64,000 nt of DNA, from contig NC_020175.2 in the NCBI RefSeq assembly GCF_000224145.3, positions 1,895,231-1,959,230 of the forward strand, written 5' to 3'. The DNA comes from Ciona intestinalis (lineage: Eukaryota > Chordata > Ascidiacea > Phlebobranchia > Cionidae). Below are positions 51,801 to 63,800 of this stretch, piece after piece. The notes under the pieces were generated by a model. That model saw only the letters and a program-made list of their open reading frames with translations. It did no database searches and was not told the origin of the DNA. Within the stretch, counting starts at the first letter, position 1. Every line of letters starts with the position of its first letter. Position numbers and translations under genes: made by a program.

Positions 51801-54800
51801 TCTTTTTGTAAATATGTAAAAACTCGAAACGGTCAAATTTAAGTGAAAAGAATCTGTTTTTATATAGTATGGTGGTACCTTTATATCAAATTTAAGCAGT
51901 TCTATCTATATACAATTTTTTATTTTAATTGTCCCTTTTCAAAAAACATATTTGGTCAACAGAGTTAAAACTATGCTGCAAGTAGACTAGTTACTAATAA
52001 ATTTAATTTTATATTTTATAGAAAAAAAAAAATATATATATATATATATATTTTACCTAACAAATCATCAAAATAATTCTCTCTTCCACTTAATAAGCAT
52101 ACCTGGAAAGTCCACACACCAAACCAGCCTTGTGAATGTACTGTATTGTTGAGAAACACACCCAATGGGATATGTCTTGGACAATACTGTGGGTCGTATG
52201 AAGGACCATCAGGTCTGCTACGCATTCGATACCAAACGCCAAAATGAGTTCCACCTGTATTTATTATTATAGTTTGTTATTTGCTCAAATGGTTATAATA
52301 AGTGCTTATTAAACTGCTTCCATATTTGTTAAGAGTCACAGCACACTTTGTGTTCGCCTGTAAAGTTTAAAATACTCAAAATTATTTTACAATACCCATG
52401 TAAAACTTTTTCATTACACTAATATAATTAGCTTTAGGGCATTTGCAAGCCTGTTTTCGCACATAAGCACAATGTGGTACACAGAACATAGTTTAAGTGA
52501 CCGTGTTATAGAAACGTAATTATACCTGCCATGGCATTATGTTGTATTGTATTGTTGGGGTTTGTTGCCCAAATAGCAGCTGGCGTGATGTCGTCATTTT
52601 GTAAAGATGTGCTTTGTTTGCAGAATAGAATGAGATTGTATTGCAAAACATTTCCAATTTCAACTCCATCTTCAATAAAAAGAGCTCCCCCTTTGACATC
52701 ATAAACCACATTGTGTTCAACCAACAGGTTGTGTGTTCCATGCACTGTTACAGCTCTATGGGAAATATTAGATGGTTTAATTTAAATTGTAACCACTGAA
52801 ATTTTATTAAAAACAAAACCTTTTGATGGCAAATTAAAAAAGATTTCCGTTTGTTTCACTGGAATTGTTTAATAGTTAATAGACATTATTTTACCCTACA
52901 ATATTTACTCAATTATTTAGTTTGGTAAAAAAATATTTTCAAAAACTATGGATCTGATCGAGTGGTAGATGAAAAGTTTGCTTTTGTCCATGTACAATAA
53001 TTATACCAGAGTTATCAAATATAGTAATTTTAATACTCTTTTTCCAGTTAAATGTAAATTAGGCCAATTCGTGTCTTGTTGCAATCACCCTTCTGATTGG
53101 GAACTTAATACATAAAACATTCCCATTATTAAAAAAACTCCAGATATTATGAAACAACAAACCTACCTGTTAAATGTTTTATGTATTGCACATCCTCTCA
53201 CATAATTATTGATCTTCACGCCATTCCTTACGTTCCCCATGAGATGAAAATGAATCGGGTAACGTCCGAGTCTAAAAGCTTGGCCAGCTTCTGTTATCTC
53301 AACAAACTCAATCCTTGCTTTGACAACTCCTGATCCTTGCTCACGTGGATGCAACATGATAGTTGCACCAAACTCATCAGATCCTTCCTCTTCCCCAAAA
53401 CGACCCTTAGGTGGCAGCACAGTGATATTAATAAAAGTTTTTATCATTTTAACAATATATATACCAAAGCTAACAAAAAAATACAGTTTATTTTTAAATA
53501 AAAGAGCAGAGTTTGAATAAATCGAAACAACCTATAAAGGATCACCGGGTTGGGGCAATTGTTTTAAGTGTCGAGCCTCGAACCCATTAAACTCTTGGTT
53601 AGGATAAACACACTAACTACATTGCTAACCGGTAAACTTATTAGTTAAATTTCATTACTAGGAAATTTGACATGTTTACATAAGTGGAAATAATTTGTTC
53701 ATTGGAGTCATTCCTGTAAGGTCTAAAAATACCTCATAATAACCAAAAAAATGTCTTTAGCAAAAAGTAAATTTTCCATACTATCTTATTTATCATTATA
53801 GTCTAGCCAGTAGAAAAACAGAAACCTAACTGACCTGGAAACAGGTTTGTGTTGCAAATTCACCAGTATTGAAACCTTCTTCACACTCTGGTATAACATC
53901 TGTCCATCCCAAATGTTTTGATCCACGAATCACAATATTTCTTGTAAGTAAACCAACTTCTGCTTTTGTTTCAACCAATGTTCCGTCTGCATTAAAAACA
54001 AATTGCTAATACTAAATAGCCAAACCTTTAAAAGACTATTAGTTAGGCTTGAATTTTGTTTGCTATGTAAGTAGTAGCAGTTACTATTTCGTTGTTTTGC
54101 AACAAACGTCGTCAAACTATTTGGTACCAGATCAAGAACAGGTTCAGAAAATGTATCATAGTTACTTAGTTACTAACTATCATCACAGAATATTACCAAG
54201 TTTAAAATCAATACAACTGTCATATACACTAATACATACACTAATCACACTTTTTAGGTAGCAAAAAAGGGCTTATGTTCAATGTTACTTTCTTGTATGC
54301 AATTTCTTATACACAATGTTTGGGTAGCAAAAAATGGCTTATGTTTAATGTTATTTTCTAATATACATTTCATAAACATACCTCCAAATGTTTGTGCTAC
54401 AGCAATATGTTCATATTTTAATGGTGGTTCAACAGTCAGAACTTTTTTATTCGCTGATATATTTGTGATTTTGAATGTTTCTGTTTCTTTTTGACTGTGG
54501 CGATGTCCTGGAGCAAAAATATTATTAATTATTATTTATGTAATTATTTTCATCAAACTTGTTCATAATGATCACTTATTTAGCTTTCCACGCATGACAA
54601 CTTGGATTCAAAACACAGCTCAGCTATTGCGCAACGTGCGTGTGCCCCATACTCCTCTTTTGTGTTTAAAGGAAGACGTTTTGATTCACCCACAAAGTAA
54701 CATACATGGTAACTCGTAGGCTGACACAAGGTGTATGAAACAAAACAGCCGTATTATAACAACTGTCATTTTCCAGCCAGGCGAGGATAAAGTAAGTTAC

Positions 54801-57800
54801 ATTCATTCAAGCATTTATCATTAAGTGGCAAGCTCAGGGCCACACCAGCCAACTATGGTGGCAGAATCAAGGTTAAACATCTATTACTTTAAAATGCAAC
54901 CCCACATACCTGTAGTAGCAACAACAATGGTATCTCCTACATTCCAAGTGACTGCATCATCCAAATTCAAGGTTGTTGAACCAACAGAACTTGTTTGTGA
55001 CAAATGAGTCCATGTTATTGGAATATGTTTTCCATGCAAATCTAATGTGCCGTTACGCACACCTAACACCTTTTGAGAAGAAAAAAAGCACCTCTTGTCA
55101 TATTAACAATTTTTAAAAGTGCTCTGATTATATTTTTAACCACATTTAGGGACAACCCAAAGGTATAACAAATGTTTCATACTTCACATCAAATGGCGGC
55201 TTACCAAGTACCTTGTGTTAAAATTACTATTTTTATATAAAGATAATTTTAGACAATTTCAAAGATATCCATGTTAAGGTTACGTACCTTTGCTCCATAT
55301 ATGGGTAATTCTTTTGCCCTAAGATGTCCATGCAATGTAATGATTGCTTTATGTTCAAAAGCCTTTTCTTCTGTGCCAATCTGTTAAAAAATACTTTTTG
55401 ATGTATTAACAATTTTCTAGATGAACTATTTTAATAAAATATTTGTCTGACATGTGTTTGCAACAAAAACGCACATTTATTCATATTAGTGCTATGAATC
55501 GTGTTATTATTGAAATACTGTCTAAATGATTTAAATTTAAGTGTTGTCAACTACTTATTTATCGTGGATAACAGAGCAAGTCAAAGTTAACATAGGAATG
55601 TCCTGCTACACAATGATGTGTGTTGGATTCACATTCCTCATACCTTTAGGCGAGGTATAAAGTATGTGACTTATTCAGAGATTGGCAGATCTTAAAAATA
55701 CAAACTAGTGTCTAACCATTCACTACAGTAGTGTTTTGGATGTGATTGTACCTATATATATGTGCAATGTATAAACAAATGCAAGCGTAGTGCCATAAAA
55801 ACATTCTCATTGGGTAACAAATGACATTTCAATAAACCTGTAGCACTCCCCCATCAGTAATAAGTATGTACTCTGCTTGTAACTCAATATTCTTTTCATC
55901 AAATATCAGTTTTCCTCCTTGTATGAGGAGAAGTTTCAATACAGGAGTATTCACATCAAGAACCACGGTTTGTCCTTTTTTCACAACAACCAAGTCACCA
56001 GTGGTTGGTGGAGATAGACCACCCCATGTGTATATTGATGACCACAGATCTATTAACAAAACCAGTAAATATTAAATTGCGTAGTAAGCAGATTGTGGTG
56101 GTGTCTTGTGAATATAAGTAAACACAATTTACAGGCTGCTTAAAACTTATCAATCATCTTTTTTTCTCCAAATTACATTTAATACTTAAAATTGAAGGTA
56201 AATAAAAAGAATACTTCTATAGAACTAATTGCGGTTTACTTATTTGGCAAACAACACACAAAAAACATGAAGCACCTTATGCACCGTTACTTATGTTCTT
56301 ATGTACCATTAAGTAACATACATGGTAACTCGTAAGCTGGCACAAAGTGTATGAACACCTGTGTTATAATGACTGTCGTTTTACGGCCACACGAGGATAA
56401 AGCAAGTTCATTCAATCATTCTCATTGGAAGCAGAGTAATAAATGTATTATACAAAATATGTTACAAATAAGTTGACATATTATGGGGCCCTAGTTCAAG
56501 ATGCTATTGAACACTAAGGGTATTTTTACTCACCAACATATTGAAACTGAGCATTCTTATTAATGGCAAGTCCCTTGCCAACAATGCTAACTTCAACGAA
56601 TGCAGAAGTTGATTTTGAACTTGGTTCAGTTTGACAAACGATGTTAGTCTCTGTTGAGTGTAGAACGGTGCAAACAACACCAGCTATTGACACTTTTACC
56701 TGGGTATGGAAGATGTATTGAAAACAAAGTAATGAATAAATGTTAGGTGATTTAACTAGGTGTCTGGCAATATATAACATGGGTGTTCTGTTTCACACAA
56801 TTGTGTGTAATTTTATGGGATTATTTACTTTTTTCCCTTTTCCCTTTTTTTAATGTGGGACTGCAAGTATAAACAACTCATTGAAGTGTCTTGAATATAT
56901 ATGTGCACAATGATAGTTGCTAACAGTCACTAACCTATATTCTCTAGGCTAGAGGCAGTTGTGCTACCTTTATACATATTTTTTTTATCATCAGAATATG
57001 AAGAATATTTATTAAATTCACAATCTTCAATATAATGAAAATCACATTGAATTGAAGCAGCAATAGTTTGTTACAGAAACATATTAATAAAAAAGCAAAG
57101 TCATACCGAGGATTTGTCTGTAGTAAAACCAGTTCCCACAATAGTAATATTTACACCACCACCAGTTCCACCTCTCACTGGAGTTACAGATTCAACTTTT
57201 GGTGTTTGAGATGCAGTATACGTGAAATTGCTTGTAGCAACACTACTTGTGTCACCCACTGTCACAGTGACCGGGCAACTTTTGTCAACTTCAAATGATG
57301 TCTTTTCAAGGTTATCTAAAAATATACTTTTGTTAATTAACATTTTTAACACATACAGTGTGTGCAACAACTTTACTTTTGATTTTTGTTTATGCAGTTG
57401 TCACTGTTATGCTTAAAAATTGGCAAGAAATAAGCAAAAAGGTCAATTTATAGATTTAATAATTTTACGATCATTATAAATTGCCAACCACCAAGGTAGA
57501 TATTTGGAAAGGGTCTTGAATCCGTTACCAGCGCCGAACTAACTGTACCATGGCACTGGACTTGCTTCAGATACAAACACACACACACACCCCTAATCGT
57601 TATTATAATGCATGTTGCTGTGACAATTAAAAGTCTAAAGTAACATTTATCACTTTTTATAACAAAAATACAATTAGTATAAGCTTACTTTTGAGTCTAT
57701 AAACTTTTAACCCAGTTTTTGGGTTGGATTTAGTAGCGAAAACATTGTGTCGACTGCCATGAATTCTCCAAGCTTCAAACAAATTACTCCGAGAACCTTC

Positions 57801-60800
57801 TGCCCACATTTTTTCCCCCAGTGTGGATTCCACAACCAAGCTCATATGAGGACAAAGTACGACATCAAGATTAGGTGGTGTTAAGGTACTTCCAAACTTT
57901 AAAATATCACCCAAACAAGCGTAACCTGAATGAAATAAGTAATATATAATTTAAACTAGAAAGTATTCAGGTCTCCAAATTGAATGAATAGAGGAACCTA
58001 TTTACTCTCATGAGTCGGGACTATAACAGTCGTTAATACAAGATATATATATAATAAAAAAATAAAAGGTGTTATGCTGTACAGTTTGTAAAAAAATGAG
58101 TTTAAATAATTGTGTCACGCAATCCCTAACATTTAAACATAATTTATATGCGTAATACCAATTACCTTTAGGTGCAACTGGTCTCCAAATTGAAACATAT
58201 TGCCTCAAGTCGTTTCTTTTTACTCCGTAAATGCTAACATATGAAGAAGGATGTTTGAATGCATTGTTTGTTACTCCCTTGTATGTAATGATATCTTTGG
58301 TGTTTTCATCTGAAAAAAATAATAACAAAAAGTTTATTTAATGGAGATCAAAGCATTAATATAGATGAAAACAGCAGAGGCAATGGCAAAATAACAAAAT
58401 GTTATAACAAACTCAAGCTAAAAATATGAGTCTACAACTTAAAAAAAGAGGCACAATTAAAGAGGCACAATTAAAGAGGCACAATTAAAGAGGCATGGAA
58501 TCCCTAGAAAAAAAATTACTATTAATTACAGTAATACAAATTTCATTGAAAAAATAATCATAAAAATAATCATAAAGCAGATGAGCAGGAAAACTAACAA
58601 CTTAGCTTTCATTTTTGTTTTGGCCTCAGAATGTGAATTTATGTCTTTTAAAGTAATATAGTTTATTTGCAGAAATAATAAAAAACAAGTTAAGAATAAA
58701 CATTTAGAAGTTACTACTGCTGCTACCAGACATAATCTAATATTAAAATTAAATAATTTGGTAACAAGATCTTTTGTTTCTTATATTACAAATGTATTTT
58801 TAGTTGATTTATATTTCAACTTACTGAGTGCCGTGTTGTTAACAACAATCTGACCAAGTGGAAAATAACCATTTTTATCATAAGAGTCATCCACAGATAT
58901 AATTGTGAGTTTTTCACTTCCACCAAAAAAAGTTGAGCTATGAAGCACTGATGCAATCACTGTTAACTCAGAACTTATAGGCTCTGTAAAAATAATATGA
59001 TATAAAGAAAACATCATAGTATAAATTAAAGTTAGGTCAAAATGTATGCAAATGTTTAACAATTAATGAAGAAAGGTTAACGGTTAAGATTTTAACTAAG
59101 GAATTTTTAATTTCCATTTTTGATGCGACACTAAATTCCCACCATTTTAATTGGGCCACATATCTTTTAAACAGACAGTGGGTTGCAAGTAACTGCATAA
59201 GATCAACTTTACAAAAAAGAGATACTTTGTAACAGCTTTATAAATCATTTAAAATATTTTCTACAAACCTATTACACAGAAAAATGTTATGATACCTGTT
59301 TCAAGGATGCATTCAACATTAGTTCTTGTGACAGCTGATGCATTAAGATGACACATATTATCACAAACTTTAATCTGCATTGTTTCGTCAAAACCCAAAC
59401 CAGTTAGAGCAAGTTTCACACCACCAGCAAATCCACCTTAGAAAAATATTCAATGTTTTAACACAGGACTGCGGTTTTTACAACCCTTTAAAATTTTCTG
59501 GTGATAAAAAACAGTAACTGCTATAACGGAACAGCAAACACTACAATAACAACTAAAAGTACTGATATTCATGTTCAATATTAAAGTTCATCTGAATTAT
59601 ACAATGATTACTTAAAGAGGCATACCAACAAAAAACTAAAGTTTGCGTTATGGTAAAACTGCTTGAATGTAATCTACAAGTACCACCAAAGTTTAAAACA
59701 ACAAAAAATCTTCCAAGAAAGAATATTTGTTAAAGCAGTGGTATTCGAACTTTTTTCTTGCAACAAATTTTAGAAGTGTTTCTCTTAATTTTGTCTTGCG
59801 ACGCATCAGTGACAATTAAAAAGAGTTAGTACCAGACTTGTAATTAATAATACAAAAAATTATGTAAAGTGCGACCCCACTAGAACCTGGGTTAGAGGTT
59901 AGAGGTTAGAAGCTGTTGACTTATATTGTTTCTTTATTAATTTGGGGGGGGAATAACACAGAACTGAATCTTTACATGATCAACTCTTGAAATAATTGCA
60001 CACTGCTGCATAAATTTAATTTCATTACCTGACATTGGTGTAACTGAAGTTATGTTTAAGGTGACTGTGAACATAAGATTTGAAGTAGCAAAGCCAGTAA
60101 CGCTGTCCAATAATTTGACCGGGAAAGTTCCTCCTCTATGCGAAGGCACAGTGCATTGAATCTAAAAGGTTTAATAAAAAGTGAGACACAAATGCTTGGA
60201 TAAATTTGTTCAGTTTAGTGCCTGGGGTGTTTATTTAGTAATACTAGAATACTTGGTTTAAATCTTAGTGCTTCACTTTTAGTTTGTGGACTTAAGCAAG
60301 ACAATTGAAATAATTGTCTTACACCAGTGGTTACTAATGGATTGTTCAAATGGGCAATCATCCAGAAAAACTAGAATATACAAAGTTTCATATTTGGTAA
60401 CTTACAAACAGGCATGAAGTGTTTTAAGACATTCCATATGAATGATAAACAATTGAACACCCATGTTACAAAAATAAATTAGTATTAAAACTAAAACATT
60501 TTCTTACATGAGTAAAATTTTGAAATGTAGTAACACAGATGGAATCTCCAATAAACACAGATATATTTGTGTTATTTAACCTTGTACCTGTAATTGTTAC
60601 CATCTCACCAGGCACACCTGAAACATAAAGTTTATATTTAATGCAGGATTTTTAACATTTTATGTAAAATATAGAGATATCAGACTAGCATCACTAAATA
60701 TTGCTATATATTTCTGTTGAACATTAATCCATACAGCAATCATCAGTATTGGAAATTGAACCAACAACATTTAAACCAAAACATATAAAAAGAACACAAT

Positions 60801-63800
60801 TGTGTTATACATATAGGCTGTAGTGTTCATATTGAAACTGACAAAAAATTAATTGTTTCTGCACCAAGCAATGATTAATATATGTGTAGTGTACCTTCGG
60901 AAGGTTGAATGGAGGTAGCAAGTGCTGTTAGTTCAGCATTGTAAGTGTATTTTAATACTGGAAAGCCAGAAGGACTGATCACCACATTCACTTCTTTGGT
61001 TGTTCCTACTCTTGGTGCAACACATGAGAACTAAACATTGAATAAAGGTTTTAATAATTTTAAAAAACATAATGAGCTCAAGATACTTAACGCCAAAAAC
61101 AACAGTCATTAAAACAAGTTGAAATAAAAATTATGTAAAAAATGTTAGTTAAAATTGCATTATTCTTTTAGTTGCAAACATACAAATCACAAAATAAATA
61201 AAAAACTTATTTATCCTTTAGGCAACAGTCGTTCTAACTTGAGTGTTCTGTTTAATACACCTTATGTCTACATACAAGCTATTTCCATTGTCTGTATGTC
61301 TGGCAATTAAGACAAATGCACAAGGAGACATTATACACCAAAGAGCAGTATTGTAAAAAACATGGAAAAGAAATTACTTGATGATTCATGATTGGTTGTT
61401 TGATTGGGCAAGCTTTCCCATCTATAGTGACAGTAAGCCCTTCAACCATGAACCCATTTCCACTAAACATTATTTCATTCCCTCCTTCAATGCTGCCACT
61501 TACTGGTGTAATACTTGCACGTGGTACACTGCAAAAAGCGAAAATTTAGTGAACATTTTAGGGCAATTGCCTCAATTTTACAATAGCAGGTTTATTCACA
61601 ATACATATTTCCTTGTTTGATTATTTCTATATCTAAATGGTTTCATCCTTGTTCAAACTGCACGAATAAACAATTTAAACAGAAATTTTCTTGACCAAAA
61701 CCCTAGCTCCTAGACTATTGCCCTATCTTTCAACTTACTTGGTTATCTGCTATAAATTAATAAGGACACCATTCAAACACCACTATATGTTGAATCCTTC
61801 AAAACTGATGATAAATGAATACCCCAAAAAACGTTTTTAATACAAGGGAAATTCAAAAATGAGTAATTTTTACCTTGTAATCATATTCAGAGACGTTGGA
61901 TTAAATGCTGCGTATCCTTTTGTATTAACAGTGAGTTTAACTGTGTGTGCACCAAAAGGTAAGAAATCGAGCGTACATTTCACCAATGAACTTGATGATG
62001 TTGTAACATTACATTGGCGTGAGCCTGGTAAGTATTAACGATAAACAAGATATATTGATTACCACAGCAGGAAGTAAAATACAATAAATAGAAATATTAT
62101 TGTCTCATTGGTGTTTAAATGATCATTAAGATATTAACGAGACAAAAAATTACAAAGTTACACAAAATATAGAATGGTCGTTTGTTGTAGGCTTATTAAA
62201 GTTAATAAACATTTTTTTAATGCTAACTGAGAAAAATTAAAATGATTGTTTTCTGGAATTATTATTGTATTGTAACACTTATTTGGCGCAGTTAAAAATG
62301 ACAAAACGACAATGTAGCAATTTGTTATTTGCATGGCTACTGCTTGTCTGATCAAATCATTTATATTGTTAATACTACCAACTCATGTGCTTTATGGTTT
62401 CATTCATTCTAAATAAACACAAAGTAAAAAACAGTTTACCAACAGTAACCGACACAGTGGATTTATCATTACTAAAATCACTTCCAACAATTGTAATTGT
62501 TGTGTCACTTTGATTGACTGTATTAGGAGTGATTGAGGTGACAGTTGGTGTCATGGAAGCAAGATAAGAAAATAAACACGATCCAGTGCATGTTGATATG
62601 TATGGTGATCTAATGGAAATAACATTGTTTTATCTTAATTAGAGAAACATTTTATTTATGAAACAAGTTTTATAATTAAAATAAATGCTTAACCAAAAAA
62701 GGGTGTTTTGAAATAATGTACTCATTTGCCATGAATAATCATAAATGTTCAGCAAAACTCTTACTGATTAACAATAGTCTTATAAAAAATTTAAAAAAGA
62801 CCATAAAAAAACTCCTGATCTAATAAACCTGCTGCATCGAAATTTTTTTTTTAGTTGCTACAATTTCAGCAACTGTGTGCTTATTCTGTTAAAAATTTAA
62901 CGTTTTATACAAAACCAAACAATACAATAGTTCTTATAAAACTTAGTAATAAGCAAACATTGATTTAAAAATATAGAAAACAATTTTTTTTTTAAATATA
63001 TTATATCATTTTTTTGTACAACATTTTATTTAAATTGTTTTAAAAACCATTGTTTTGCCGGTATATCCTGTCTTTTCACTATTTTTAAATTTTTGCTATT
63101 GTAATCGAAGAGACAAATAAAGTTACAATTATTATTTATATTATATTTAAATATATCCTAGCAATCTACCTGGAAAATGTGATATTAGCTGAAGTTTCTT
63201 GGTTAACTGCTGATGTGACACATGTTAGTTGATGGGAAGTGGATTGTTGCACCATGCATGGTGTGCCAGATATAGATACTCGGTTCAGTGGAGTAAGTGT
63301 GTAAAAACCAAACCCTAAAATGATAAAAAATGTTTTAAAAAATGGTGCATCCAGAAAAAATGTGGATGACTTGGTTATATATGTATTTTAAATATTGTGA
63401 AAAAGTAAGTGTTTCTTATGTGGATAATATGATTTAAATTTTAAGATGTATCTCTTAAACTGTCTTGACATACTTAAACACACTTATTGGTGTAATACCA
63501 TTTTGTAGAAAGAACAATCTCCTTCTAATATTAATGTATATGAAGCTTGAAAAACAAGTTGACCTTTTTACCAATGGCTTGGGTCAAGAAGCAGTACAAG
63601 AAGACAATTGCAACATAATACTAGAACCTATGCCCAGTGGTGTCAGCAAACACGCTAACAGAATCCATACTTTATTCGTTCTATAAGTTCAACTTACCTG
63701 TTACCGTTAACTTTGTTCCACCTTGCATAGATCCACTTACAGGTACAACAGATTTAATATTTGGAACCAACGCAAATCTATGTTTATCATCAACTGATGC